Assembly (NCBI RefSeq): GCF_003971195.1
Contig: NZ_CP034593.1
Location: 2,046,001 to 2,110,000 of the forward strand
Length of the DNA stretch: 64,000 nucleotides
Direction of reading: 5' to 3'
Origin: Flaviflexus ciconiae
Lineage (GTDB): Bacteria; Actinomycetota; Actinomycetes; Actinomycetales; Actinomycetaceae
The position numbers and the translations under genes are program-made. Below, one piece after another: positions 26,628 to 35,422 of this stretch (positions are counted from its first letter, which is position 1; the number at the start of each line of letters is the position of its first letter). The notes under the pieces were generated by a model. That model was not told the DNA's origin and made no database searches. It worked only from the letters and a program-made list of their open reading frames with translations.

Positions 26628-26739
26628 CTGGCTTTACCTGACCGGGCATTTATTGCCGGGGCATACTTTGGCAGAGGTTATCTCCGGCGGCTTTCCGGCT
26701 CAGGCTCCCCCACCACAACTCCGATGGGGATCAGTCGAT

Positions 26740-27318
26740 TCAGTCCTGGATGTTGGTGCGGTGGAAGTTCTTCCAGGAACGGGAGGCCGTGGGGCCGCGC
26801 TGACCCTGGTATCGGGAACCGGGTGCTCCGCTTCCGTAGGGGTTCTCGGCCGGCGAGGACAGCTGGAAGAAGCACAGCTGCCCCACCTTCATTCCCGGGT
26901 ACAGCTTGATCGGCATCGTCGCCGTGTTCGACAGCTCCAGAGTGATATGGCCCGTGAACCCGGGATCAATGAAGCCCGCAGTGGAGTGCGTAAGCAGGCC
27001 GAGCCTGCCGAGCGATGACTTACCTTCCAGGCGCGCCGCAATGTCTTCCGGAAGGGTCACCTGCTCATAGGTGGAGCCGAGAACAAACTCGCCCGGATGA
27101 AGGACGAACGGTTCGTTCCCAGCATCGATAAGGCGCGTCAGGTCTTCCTGCTCCTCGGCCGGGTCAATGACCGGGTAGCGGTGGTTATCAAACATTCGGA
27201 AGAACTTATCGAGCCGAACATCCAGGGAGGAGGGCTGAACAAAGTCAGCCTCCCAGGGGTCGATCTTGATCCGACCCTGGTCGACCTGTGAACGGATATC
27301 TCTATCTGAAAGCAGCAC
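26740..27318 (-). CDS. dcd: dCTP deaminase (possibly bifunctional, dUMP-forming)
   Basis: A 192-aa enzyme that deaminates dCTP; actinobacterial members commonly also hydrolyse the product to dUMP, feeding dTTP synthesis. The N-terminus [11 protein letters not shown] is canonical, with GTG as start codon (27318). Conserved parts are [29 protein letters not shown] (about 98-116), and [14 protein letters not shown]. Length is normal. The C-terminus ([13 protein letters not shown]) matches the nucleotide-binding tail. Cytosolic. Stands alone, transcribed away from the tRNA gene. Confidence 0.95.
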   Translation of the reverse strand: MLLSDRDIRSQVDQGRIKIDPWEADFVQPSSLDVRLDKFFRMFDNHRYPVIDPAEEQEDLTRLIDAGNEPFVLHPGEFVLGSTYEQVTLPEDIAARLEGKSSLGRLGLLTHSTAGFIDPGFTGHITLELSNTATMPIKLYPGMKVGQLCFFQLSSPAENPYGSGAPGSRYQGQRGPTASRSWKNFHRTNIQD

Positions 27319-27487
27319 ATATTGAGTTTGCCAGAAATCTGCTCCTTAGGCCCTCTCGTTCACTTACTACCCGGGCCCCGCACCTGCCACAATCCGACTA
27401 TCCCCGCGTTTCCACACTTCCAAGACTGCAACCTCACACCAAGGTCTTTGAAGGATGGCAACGGCAAGCGGTAATATGGATAAACAC

Positions 27488-27561
27488 GCGGGTGTAGTTC
27501 AATGGTAGAACTTCTGCTTCCCAAGCAGACAGCGCGGGTTCGATTCCCGTCACCCGCTCCA
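27488..27561 (+). tRNA. tRNA-Gly (anticodon CCC)
   Basis: A full cloverleaf is visible: acceptor GCGGGTG pairs with CACCCGC, a D-arm with TAGTTCAATGGTAGAA, an anticodon stem TCTGC/GCAGA around the loop TTCCCAA (anticodon CCC, reading GGG), and a T-arm GCGGG-TTCGATT-CCCGT. CCA is encoded at the 3' end (27559-27561). An AT-richer stretch precedes it. Confidence 0.95.
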
Positions 27562-27666
27562 TTTCACTCACGCAGAGCTCGGACTCCCAGCCATGAGACA
27601 GTCGGGGCTCCGAATTCAACTTTTGATTCCGTGGCGCTTTGACCCTGTGGAGCATAGTGTGGCGGC

Positions 27667-28602
27667 ATGAAGCACATAAGCTTTCCAAACTCAGATCTCA
27701 AAGCATCGAACATCGTCTCGGGGTTCATGAGGATTGCCGAGAAGTCGGACCAACAGATCCGTGATCTCGTTTCCGCAGCCCGGGACGCTGGGGTCAACTA
27801 TTTTGATCACGCCGATATTTACGGGAACCGCATGCACGAATGCGAAGAGAGGTTTGGTGAGGCCCTAAACCTCAGCTCCTCCGAGCGGGAGGACATGATC
27901 ATCCAAACGAAGACCGGGATCCTTCCTCACGACGATTACTACGATCTGTCGTACGAGCACATCACTTCCCAAGTTGAGGGCTCCTTGCGGGCCTTGCGCA
28001 CTGACTACATTGATGTTCTCCTCCTCCATCGCCCCGACGCTCTGGTTGAACCAGATGAAGTTGCTCGCGCTTTTGACGAGCTTCATTCCGTTGGAAAGGT
28101 ACGGAACTTCGGGGTCTCCAACCACACCCCGGGCCAAATCGACCTTCTCCGTGCTTCGCTGTCCCAGCCACTGGTCGTGAATCAGATGCAGCTGTCGATC
28201 ACCCACTCCCCGACGCTGGCGCAAGGCATCGCCGCCAATATGCTGAGTGACAGCCAATCGGCTGTTCGGGACGGCGGCGGTCTTGTTGAATACTGCAGAC
28301 AGGCGGGAATTACCATCCAGGCCTGGTCGCCCTTCCAGGGCGGAACAAAGCCGGGAACATTGTTCAACCGGGATTCCTATCCTGAGCTCAATAATGAAAT
28401 TGATTCCCTCGCATCCACGTACGACGTCCCTAAGGAAGCGATTGCGACAGCCTGGATCACACGCCACCCGGCGGATATGCAGGTGGTTCTTGGAACAACA
28501 ACACCCGCCCGGGTCCGTGCCGCAACAGCCGGGTCGGATCTGCCTCTCACGCGCGCCGAATGGTACCGACTGGCACAAGCAGGCGGATGGTCAATCCCTT
28601 GA
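27667..28602 (+). CDS. Aldo/keto reductase (YdhF-like)
   Basis: A 311-aa NAD(P)H-dependent oxidoreductase with the AKR barrel. The catalytic tetrad is complete: Asp47, Tyr52 (FDHADIYGN), Lys82 (IIQTKTGI) and His121 (LLLHRPD). Cofactor-binding parts near the end include LGTTTPARVRAA. The sequence resembles the YdhF-type subgroup (LHRPDALVEPDEVARAFDEL). Physiological substrate unknown. Cytosolic. It starts about 100 bases after the tRNA gene and is probably monocistronic. Confidence 0.9.
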   Translation: MKHISFPNSDLKASNIVSGFMRIAEKSDQQIRDLVSAARDAGVNYFDHADIYGNRMHECEERFGEALNLSSSEREDMIIQTKTGILPHDDYYDLSYEHITSQVEGSLRALRTDYIDVLLLHRPDALVEPDEVARAFDELHSVGKVRNFGVSNHTPGQIDLLRASLSQPLVVNQMQLSITHSPTLAQGIAANMLSDSQSAVRDGGGLVEYCRQAGITIQAWSPFQGGTKPGTLFNRDSYPELNNEIDSLASTYDVPKEAIATAWITRHPADMQVVLGTTTPARVRAATAGSDLPLTRAEWYRLAQAGGWSIP

Positions 28603-28757
28603 AAACGGCGGATGCAACTCAACGGGCACGACGCGACGATCCAGCTCTAACGGTGAAGGCACATTACCCATAGAAACCCCATAAATAAGTGTGGGTTCCC
28701 AAGAACCCATTGGGCCTTGAGAGCCTTCTCAGCTCATCACTTCGCTAGTGTGAATCC

Positions 28758-29807
28758 ATGGCTTCCACCCTCGTTTCTCCGCCCAAGGCTAGTGAGGGCG
28801 ACCGCATCGCCGTTCTCTCTCCGTCATTCGCAGCTCCCGGGGTCTCTCCCCGGGTTCACGAGCAGGGGATTGAGCGACTTGAGGCCCTGACCGGCCTGGC
28901 CCCGGTCGAGTTCGCAACGACGCGACGGGTTAACGCACATGCGATCGATCGCGCCAACGACATCACACAAGCCTTTGCGGATCCAACCATCACCGCGATT
29001 ATCACGACCATCGGCGGTGACGATCAGGTGACTGTAATCCCGCACATCGATGCCGATATTGTCCGGCAGAATCCCAAGCCTTTTCTCGGCTACTCCGACA
29101 ACACTCATCTGCATAACTTCCTTACTACCCTTGGCATCAAGAGCTTCTACGGCGGTTCAACTCAGATTCACCTTGGCCCCGGGCCACAGGTGGAGGAAGA
29201 ACATGGGGCATCTCTTCTCGCAGCAGTAATAGATGGTGGCCTGCTTGAGATCACGAATCCGGCGGAGTCGGAGGACCACGGAACACTGTGGGCGTAGCCG
29301 AACGCTCTGACGGAATTTGGGCCGAGAGAGCCCTCGGAACCCTGGATTTGGGACGGTCCAGCAAAATCGATAACGGGACGCACCTGGGGAGGCTGCGTCG
29401 AGATTATTCACGAGATCCTTGCCTCAGGCCGCTTCTCACTCCCCCTTTCGGATCTTGACGGAGCCGTTCTTCTCCTCGAGCTTTCCGAGGAAGTCACTCC
29501 TCCCATCATTGTCAAAAGGATGATGAGAGCTCTTGGCGAGCGGGGAATCCTTGAACGGGTCGGTGCTGTCCTGTTCGCACGCCCTCCTGTCAGCGACCAC
29601 GCTTCTCGGCCCGATAGCAAGACCAGGCAAGCCATGCGTAACGACAGGTACGGCACGGCAATCCGAACCATTCGTACCTACAGTCACGATGCGGTGATCT
29701 GTTGCGGCGTTCCCTTCGGGCACACTAGGCCGCAGTGGATCCTCCCGTACTGCGGAAACGTCACGGTCGACGGGGCGACGCAAAAGATCATTGCAGATTA
29801 CAGCTGA
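28758..29807 (+). pseudogene. S66 family peptidase (LD-carboxypeptidase/MccF-like), interrupted by an in-frame amber codon
   Basis: The first 179 codons encode the N-terminal half of an S66 peptidase, including the nucleophile motif GYSDNTHLHN. A TAG at 29295-29297 stops the frame after GTLWA. The same frame continues for 170 more codons with clear homology: PNALTEFGPREPSEPW, GRTWGGCVEIIHEIL, LLLELSEE (catalytic Glu region) and PFGHTRPQWILPYCG (catalytic His). The full frame (349 codons) has the family's normal length, so one substitution, for example GAG to TAG, explains the break. The truncated product would lack the catalytic Glu and His. Family members trim cell-wall peptides or cleave microcin-type toxins. 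Confidence 0.8.
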
Positions 29808-29943
29808 TCGTGAGGACAACTTCGTCTTTAGCTTTTACCCCGAACCGCTCTATCTCTTAGGAAGGTCTCCTAAGTGGCGAACGCCGGGCCTAGCGTTACG
29901 TACATCTGTAATACTGATTGCGAACTTAACCGAAGGATTCACC

Positions 29944-30366
29944 ATGGGTTTCTTTACTTTCCTTGCCGCAGCTCTCAGCGGCTACCTCGGAATCGCCCTT
30001 CTCGATACTGATCATTCAACCCTGGCAATCCTCGCTATCGTTGCCGCTGTCCTCAGCGCCATCGCCTTCATCCTTAGTTTCAGGCGCGGTGACAAGAGGG
30101 CAAACACTCTCGGCGAATCGTCCTTCACCTCCCCAACGACCAGCACGTACCAGCCATCAACATCCGCGGCGCCTTCTCAGAACATTTACCAGGCCGCACC
30201 CACCGCCAAAACAACCCTGCTAACCGGTGAGCAGCGGGAACGAGTCCAGTTCCTCGTCCACGACAAGCAGAAGATCATGGCGGTCAAAGAAATTAGGGGA
30301 TGGACGGGACTCGGGCTCAAGGATGCCAAGGACCTGGCTGACGCTATCGAACGCGGCCAGGCCTAA
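29944..30366 (+). CDS. Small membrane protein with C-terminal L7/L12-like domain
   Basis: A 140-aa protein with two N-terminal hydrophobic segments (FFTFLAAALSGYLGIALL, LAILAIVAAVLSAIAFIL). These are followed by a Ser/Thr/Pro/Gln linker of about 45 residues, then a short C-terminal domain. VKEIRGWTGLGLKDAKDLAD matches the helix-turn-helix heart of the ribosomal protein L7/L12 C-terminal domain. Such hybrids are seen in Actinobacteria; function unknown. ATG 29944 has AAGGA at a good distance; the longer frame to 29791 overlaps the peptidase end and lacks support. Confidence 0.72.
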   Translation: MGFFTFLAAALSGYLGIALLDTDHSTLAILAIVAAVLSAIAFILSFRRGDKRANTLGESSFTSPTTSTYQPSTSAAPSQNIYQAAPTAKTTLLTGEQRERVQFLVHDKQKIMAVKEIRGWTGLGLKDAKDLADAIERGQA

Positions 30367-30641
30367 TTCCCAGCGTTGCGTTTGGCCACCCGCCCTCAGC
30401 TAGCCCTGCCGTTCGATGAGATCGACCGGTCCTGCCAGTTATTCGCGTGGTCCTGTCGAATCGGTCATCTACGACCTTCCACATTCTCAGAATTAGCGTT
30501 CTGAGGGCACTCGCTTAAGCCCATCTTTAAGCCATCCAATGGGTGCCGACTTTGGATGATTTCTCCGGGGAGTTTTCCCCGGGGATCACTCCCCCTCCCT
30601 GGTGGTGCCAATCGTTGCAATGACAGGGCAAAGTAGTTGTC

Positions 30642-31337
30642 ATGAACGCAACAACAGTTTCTCTGAGCACGAGGCGCCGCCTTGCACTGGGCCTGAGCCT
30701 CCTTGTCATCGGTGTCCTCCTCGGCGCTCTCTTTGGGCTGCTTGCGGAGTTCATTCTGTCGCTGTTCGACTTCCAGGGCTTCCTGGGAGTCGGAGCGCAT
30801 GTTGGCGAGGTCCGTGGCCTCGCACTGACCGCAGCTCTTGGCACACTCATTGCCATTGTTGGCACCGGCACTCTGATCGCAGAGTCCATGAGAGCCGAGA
30901 TCTCGGATGATGATGTCCTGCTGACGTGGAAGGGCGCAAGCGTCCGGGTTCGTAAGGAACTCGTTTCCTCCATTTACCTTGGTGAAGACATCGTCCTGTA
31001 CAGCAAGAGCGGAACCGAGCTTGCTCGGGCCCGCGCAGTTAATCCGCAGGCCCTGCGCTCTTCCCTGATCCATCACGGCTACCCCACCCCGTCGCACACC
31101 GAGCAGGGCGAAGGCGAGTTTACTGACGACATTGAGATTCTCGATGATGACGCGAAGCGGATTGCCGCAGCACGCACGAAGGCTCTGAAGGCCGGTAACA
31201 CGGACATTGCGGAGATTCTGCGCAGGCAGCTCGCTTCCATGGGTGTTATGTCCCGCGATCTTAAGGCTGGCCGAATGGGGTTGAGGACGGAGTTCCGGAA
31301 GCTCGAACCCTTTCGTTCCGCCGCAGTGACGGCCTAG
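30642..31337 (+). CDS. YqeB-like membrane protein
   Basis: A 231-aa protein with two helices near the N-terminus (ALGLSLLVIGVLLGALFGLL and LALTAALGTLIAIVGTGTLI). A cytosolic PH-like domain follows (RAEISDDDVLLTWKGASVRV, IVLYSKSGTELARA), then a helical basic tail (ILRRQLASMGVMSRDLK). The layout fits the YqeB family of actinobacteria and bacilli, whose function is not known. The 275 bases before it contain only a short GC hairpin near 30560-30580. Confidence 0.65.
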   Translation: MNATTVSLSTRRRLALGLSLLVIGVLLGALFGLLAEFILSLFDFQGFLGVGAHVGEVRGLALTAALGTLIAIVGTGTLIAESMRAEISDDDVLLTWKGASVRVRKELVSSIYLGEDIVLYSKSGTELARARAVNPQALRSSLIHHGYPTPSHTEQGEGEFTDDIEILDDDAKRIAAARTKALKAGNTDIAEILRRQLASMGVMSRDLKAGRMGLRTEFRKLEPFRSAAVTA

Positions 31338-31351
31338 GGTATCGTGGCTGC

Positions 31352-31759
31352 GTGTCACTCGTTGTCGCCGCAGCCATTGTCGATTCAGTCGAGAAGCCCA
31401 CGAGACTTCTCGCTGCCCAGCGCTCGTACCCGAAGGATCTAGCGGGGATGTGGGAGCTTCCCGGCGGCAAGGTAGAAGAGGGCGAAGATCCCATCCAGGC
31501 ATGCGTCCGCGAGATCATTGAAGAACTCGGGGTCACTCCAACTCTTTACGACCTGGTTGAAGGGCCGGAAGGGGACTGGCCGATCGGCAAGCACACCATG
31601 CGAGTATGGCTCGCAACAGTCAATTCCGAACCCGTACAGGGCTCCGATCATTCAGAGCTTCGCTGGTGCGAAGCAGAAGACGTGACGAAGCTTGATTGGC
31701 TCCCGGGCGATGTTGCCCTCGCAAAGAAGCTTGCCGACTGGATGGTGTCAACCCGCTAG
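31352..31759 (+). CDS. Nudix hydrolase, MutT-like
   Basis: A 135-aa Nudix enzyme with a full box GX5EX7REUXEEXGU: Gly39 to Val61 (GGKVEEGEDPIQACVREIIE and EELGV). The box binds the metal-pyrophosphate. The size and MWELPGGK lead are typical of MutT-type 8-oxo-dGTP diphosphatases, which prevent mutation, but other nucleotide substrates are possible. GTG 31352 starts 15 bases after the YqeB-like gene, so the two may be cotranscribed; a strong hairpin follows at 31828. Confidence 0.85.
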   Translation: MSLVVAAAIVDSVEKPTRLLAAQRSYPKDLAGMWELPGGKVEEGEDPIQACVREIIEELGVTPTLYDLVEGPEGDWPIGKHTMRVWLATVNSEPVQGSDHSELRWCEAEDVTKLDWLPGDVALAKKLADWMVSTR

Positions 31760-31827
31760 CAACCGGCCACACATGGCTTGAATCCAGGCCGGTATAGATT
31801 CTTGAATAAGGCCGTTTACAGATGTGA

Positions 31828-31862
31828 ATGTGGGGCCGGATCGCGCGGTTCCGGCCCCACAT
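31828..31862. terminator. Bidirectional GC-rich hairpin
   Basis: A perfect 13-bp stem (ATGTGGGGCCGGA / TCCGGCCCCACAT) around a 9-base loop, followed by CTTCT on the plus strand. It lies after the Nudix gene and after the end of the minus-strand remnant at 31895, and could end transcription from either side. Confidence 0.7.
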
Positions 31863-31894
31863 CTTCTGCTCACAAGCCGATTGCTTGCAGGTCA

Positions 31895-32050
31895 CTATCC
31901 CTTGAGGGTCGAGTTGCCGAGAAGCTCCTCAACTTCCTCGTCGCACAGTTCGCAGCGGTTGAAGAGGTCGTAGAACTCCTTCGTCTCCGCAACAATGTCA
32001 TTGTCGAAGTATTCGGGGTACAGCACGTCACCCATCCAGTTGATGCCAAC
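31895..32050 (-). pseudogene. C-terminal remnant of an iron-siderophore-type ABC binding protein
   Basis: The last 51 residues of this minus-strand frame read like the end of a FepB/TroA-like substrate-binding protein: IVGINWMGDVLYPEYFDND, then VAETKEFYDLFNRCELCDEE and VEELLGNSTL. Upstream of about 32050 the frame loses similarity and runs into the tetR promoter and coding start, so signal peptide and ligand domains are missing. No permease or ATPase genes are near. I read it as a deletion scar of a siderophore uptake gene; a new small gene starting at 32164 is unlikely. Confidence 0.5.
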
Positions 32051-32128
32051 AATCCGGTTCGGGCCCGGTGGGCGGCTCACCCAGTTTCTACGGCTCACCT
32101 GGCACTTCGTATCACGTATGCTTCGGCT

Positions 32129-32764
32129 ATGCCCAAGATCTCCGGGCGGTCGCTCATAGAGCACCGTGACAACACTCGGCGAGCCCTTTTCGACTCGCTG
32201 AGCACTCTCATGTCCGAACGGGGATTTGAGAACGTGTCAATCTCGGACCTTGCGGAACACTCCGGGATTAGGCGCACCACGATCTATAACCATTTCACCG
32301 ACAAGGAAGACATCCTGATCGCCTATGTCGAGTCAGAAATGTCGAAATACCTGTCAAACACGAAGGCGATGCTGGCCCGGGCTGACAATTCGATCGACAA
32401 GCTTCGCTTCTATGTTCGAAGCCAGCTACTGGCAGAACGCAGCTATCTTATGGCGCCCGGTCCCCCGTTGAAGGATGTCATCAGCCCTGACACCGGGATG
32501 AAGTTGGCGGAGCACATTAAACAGATTTCGGATCTGTTGCGTTCGATCCTTACGCGCGCAATCGATAATGGGACGATTCCCGATCAGAACATCCGCGTAT
32601 CTATTCAGCTCATTAACGGCACTCTAACCGGCAGGCGGGTTCCCCGTAGCGAACCGGAACGGACCGAGTTCTTCCACTCCACGGAGCGGTTTGTGATTCA
32701 GGCCCTCGGGGCGAAGTTTCCCGAAAACCCAACGGATATCGGACCAATCCCACCCTGCAAGTAA
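32129..32764 (+). CDS. TetR family transcriptional regulator
   Basis: A 211-aa regulator. The N-terminal DNA-binding domain is typical: RRALFDSLSTLMSERGFENV, then the helix-turn-helix ISDLAEHSGIRRTTIYNHF (about residues 38-56). The C-terminal ligand domain is not of a class I can name. ATG 32129 is chosen since the open frame before it crosses the binding-protein remnant. Its original target may have been the lost siderophore gene next to it; that is inference. Confidence 0.82.
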   Translation: MPKISGRSLIEHRDNTRRALFDSLSTLMSERGFENVSISDLAEHSGIRRTTIYNHFTDKEDILIAYVESEMSKYLSNTKAMLARADNSIDKLRFYVRSQLLAERSYLMAPGPPLKDVISPDTGMKLAEHIKQISDLLRSILTRAIDNGTIPDQNIRVSIQLINGTLTGRRVPRSEPERTEFFHSTERFVIQALGAKFPENPTDIGPIPPCK

Positions 32765-32778
32765 CCCACCGGGTCGGC

Positions 32779-33429
32779 TCACCAGTTCTGGGGGCCCGAT
32801 CCTCCGCCGGTGCCCCATTCCTGTTCTTCCTGGCGCCGCTCGTCAGCTTCGCGGTTGCGTTGTTCCATTTCGCTTTGCTTGGGGTCTGTGGGGTCGCCCG
32901 ATCCGCTGCCGTTCGGGTTGTCACCTTCGTCGCCTTCATCCCCTTCATCACCCTCGTCGCCTTCGCCACCTTCATCGCCCTCGTCGCCTTCTTCACCGCT
33001 ACTGGTGGCGTTCGGGTTGGGGTTCGGGCAAGTTTGAATGACTTCTTCCGCGTCTTCATCCCGGTCCGCCGCAGCGTAGCCAAGGTAAAGGTTGGCACGA
33101 ACGAGGCATTCGTAGGATTCGGGGTCCTTGACCCCGCCCTCGAAGACCTCTGCCTTCGGGACCGTCTCGAGGGCTTCTTCCAGCTTGGCGATTCCTCGGT
33201 TGATCTCGTCCTGGGCGAGAAGGGCTGTTCCTTGACCGAAGTCGGGCCGCCACTTATCGAGCGGAGATACTCGTTCGGCTGTCTGGTAATAGTCTTCGGC
33301 GGCCTCGTAGTCGCCCCGCTCGTAGGCTTTCGCACCGAACCACATGGATCCGAAGATCAGGCCGGACCAGACGGCGAGGGCAACAATGAACGTGCCGATA
33401 ACAGCGGTTATGAGGTGGTAGGTCTTCAT
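32779..33429 (-). CDS. TPR-like membrane protein with acidic Gly-Asp-Glu repeats (BatE-like position)
   Basis: A 216-aa protein: an N-terminal membrane helix (LITAVIGTFIVALAVWSGLI), then a TPR-like region (KAYERGDYEAAEDYYQTAER, RGIAKLEEALETV, LVRANLYLGYAAADRDED). The C-terminal third is low complexity, with EGDEGDEGDEGDEGD and then an Arg/Glu/Gln-rich end. It is the last gene of the MoxR-VWA operon, the place of BatE-type TPR proteins in other phyla. ATG 33429 overlaps the TGA of the VWA gene (ATGA); the frame is open to 33519 but the overlap decides the start. Confidence 0.75.
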   Translation of the reverse strand: MKTYHLITAVIGTFIVALAVWSGLIFGSMWFGAKAYERGDYEAAEDYYQTAERVSPLDKWRPDFGQGTALLAQDEINRGIAKLEEALETVPKAEVFEGGVKDPESYECLVRANLYLGYAAADRDEDAEEVIQTCPNPNPNATSSGEEGDEGDEGGEGDEGDEGDEGDEGDNPNGSGSGDPTDPKQSEMEQRNREADERRQEEQEWGTGGGSGPQNW

Positions 33430-34418
33430 CGGGTCCCCCTCAATAGCGAGACAGCCTTGGGAGTGAGGTACCAGAGTTCCCAGCCGACAAGCGCAATGAG
33501 AACGAGACCGACGGGCCATAGAACCGGGTTGAGCGCACCGCGCTCTTCCCGGCCGTCTCCGGCAATCATTTCAAACGGGATGTCGTCGACAAGCTCCCCG
33601 GCTCCTCCGGGCGTCGTGCGGTGCACGTATTCAATATCGAGCTGGCTTGCTACCTCTTGGAGGGCTTCCTCGTTGAGTTTGGAGATTCCCGGTTCACCGG
33701 TGCTTTGGTCCGTGATGTAGTTGCCGGGCTCTTCCTCCCCGGCAAAGGTGCGGAGCATTGGCGCACCTTCCGTTGTGCCGTAGCCGAAGACATAGCCATC
33801 GTCGACGTATTCGGCGAGCGACTCGTATTCGACCGGTTCGTCGGCACTGGAGTCCCGATTGTTTGTTGACTCACCGTCGGTGAAGAGCAGCATGACACGA
33901 ACGTTCTGCGGATCGTTCTCGAAGGAGCGGGCAAGTGCCTTCTCAACTTCTTCCACGGGACGGTTAATTGAGGAGCCCTGGGAGTACATGGTTGATTCGC
34001 GCCTCGTAGTATCAAGCCAGGACAGCGCGGCTCGCTCATCGGTTGTCAGCGGAAGCTGCTGGGTGGCAGTCGAAGAGAAGGCAATGATCGAGTACTGGGC
34101 TCCCGGGTTCTGCTCGATGATCTCTCTCATGTCGGCTTTGACGCCTTCGAGGCGCTGCTCTTCACCGTTCCAGTCTTCTGCCCCCATGGAGCCGGTCAGG
34201 TCCACCACAAAGTAATATTCGGCGTTCGAGATCCGCTCTTCCGTGATGATTGTGGCGGCGGGCGTAAGCCCAATGATTCCCACGCAGGCGACCATGAGGC
34301 CGCGGCGCAGCCAGGTGGAGGTTTTGCGGGTCTTGCGCCACGCATCGAAGCAGAGCACCCCGAGTGCCAGCACGAGAAGAATGGTGACCCAGGCGGGCCA
34401 GGCGTTCATGAAGCTCAT
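33426..34418 (-). CDS. VWA domain membrane protein (second, BatB-like)
   Basis: A 330-aa protein with two N-terminal helices (ILLVLALGVLCFDAW; GLMVACVGIIGLTPAAT), an extracytoplasmic VWA domain starting at FVVDLTGSMG (MIDAS DxTGS, residues 73-77) with later TDGES, and a C-terminal helix (LWPVGLVLIALVGWELWYL). MIDAS sites bind metal and partner proteins. It belongs with the neighbouring MoxR ATPase system. ATG 34418 overlaps the stop of the first VWA gene. Confidence 0.82.
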   Translation of the reverse strand: MSFMNAWPAWVTILLVLALGVLCFDAWRKTRKTSTWLRRGLMVACVGIIGLTPAATIITEERISNAEYYFVVDLTGSMGAEDWNGEEQRLEGVKADMREIIEQNPGAQYSIIAFSSTATQQLPLTTDERAALSWLDTTRRESTMYSQGSSINRPVEEVEKALARSFENDPQNVRVMLLFTDGESTNNRDSSADEPVEYESLAEYVDDGYVFGYGTTEGAPMLRTFAGEEEPGNYITDQSTGEPGISKLNEEALQEVASQLDIEYVHRTTPGGAGELVDDIPFEMIAGDGREERGALNPVLWPVGLVLIALVGWELWYLTPKAVSLLRGTR

Positions 34419-35422
34419 ATTCGGTACCGCCATCCCACGACGACGAGGATGCCGATCCCGACGGCTGCAATGATCGGCCACGCACCGGGGGTGTCGACCA
34501 GGATGGTGACGGGATCGGATTCGAGGTCTTCAGCCTGCTGGCTTTCGATCTCATCGAGGAGCTGGCTCGCAGCCTCCTCATCGCCGGCCACGAAGTAGTA
34601 CCCTCCGGCCCCTTCTATTTCGTCTCTCATTTCTTGGGATTCGTAGTTGACCGAGCCGTAGTAGGTTTCGATGTACATTCCGTGGATGACGATGCTTTGC
34701 TCCGCCGCCATCTCCACCGCTTCAGACAGGGAGTAGATCTGCACTTCGGGGGTGGACACTTCGTTGTCGGTTGCGAGGATAATCGTCCTCGCCCTCTCCT
34801 CTTCCGGCATGTCGAACTGCATGACGCAGTTCGCCAACCCGTCACCGACCAGGGAGGCACCTCCCGTTGATTCGAGGAACGTGCCGGCAGTGAAGTCGTA
34901 GAACTCTTGAGGATTTGTGGGGTAGTCGCTATACCCGTCGGTTTCGAGCGCCTCGGCCCCCTCGTTGAGCCTTTCCTTCACCAGGTCATAGTCATCGGTC
35001 AGGGGGAACACGACCTGGGAGTTCGAGTTCCAGATAACGAGGGCAACCCGCTCCCCCTGGAATTCGTCAACCATGCTCGCGAACGCCTTCATGACTTCCG
35101 AGTCGAAGCCAATAACGGAGCCGGATACATCGAGGCAGAGAACAATGTCGCGGGAGGCCAGCTCCTCAGCCCGGGTTTCCACGGTGTGCGGCCGGGCAAC
35201 CATGACGGCGCTTGAGACGGCCACAGCAGCCAGCAAAACAAAGGACCCGAAGGTGGCGATCCGCAGTTGCCGGATCCGTGCCCGGTAGCGCGGCAGAACC
35301 CGCCCCGGCAGAGTGTGGGCAACAAGAACTGCCTCACCGGAGTGACGTTCCCGTTTAAACCATCTGTAGGCGACGATGGCAATGAGGATGAGTGGGATAG
35401 CGAGAGCCCAAGGGTTCACCAT
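34415..35422 (-). CDS. VWA domain membrane protein (first, BatA-like)
   Basis: A 335-aa protein: N-terminal helix (ALAIPLILIAIVAYRWF), a second helix (FGSFVLLAAVAVSSAVMVA), then the VWA domain with MIDAS DVSGS (residues 98-102) and ATDNE in place of the usual TDG motif. A C-terminal helix (AWPIIAAVGIGILVVVGW) returns it to the membrane. Part of the MoxR-DUF58-VWA operon; it overlaps the gene before by 7 bases and the gene after by 4. Confidence 0.82.
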   Translation of the reverse strand: MVNPWALAIPLILIAIVAYRWFKRERHSGEAVLVAHTLPGRVLPRYRARIRQLRIATFGSFVLLAAVAVSSAVMVARPHTVETRAEELASRDIVLCLDVSGSVIGFDSEVMKAFASMVDEFQGERVALVIWNSNSQVVFPLTDDYDLVKERLNEGAEALETDGYSDYPTNPQEFYDFTAGTFLESTGGASLVGDGLANCVMQFDMPEEERARTIILATDNEVSTPEVQIYSLSEAVEMAAEQSIVIHGMYIETYYGSVNYESQEMRDEIEGAGGYYFVAGDEEAASQLLDEIESQQAEDLESDPVTILVDTPGAWPIIAAVGIGILVVVGWRYRI

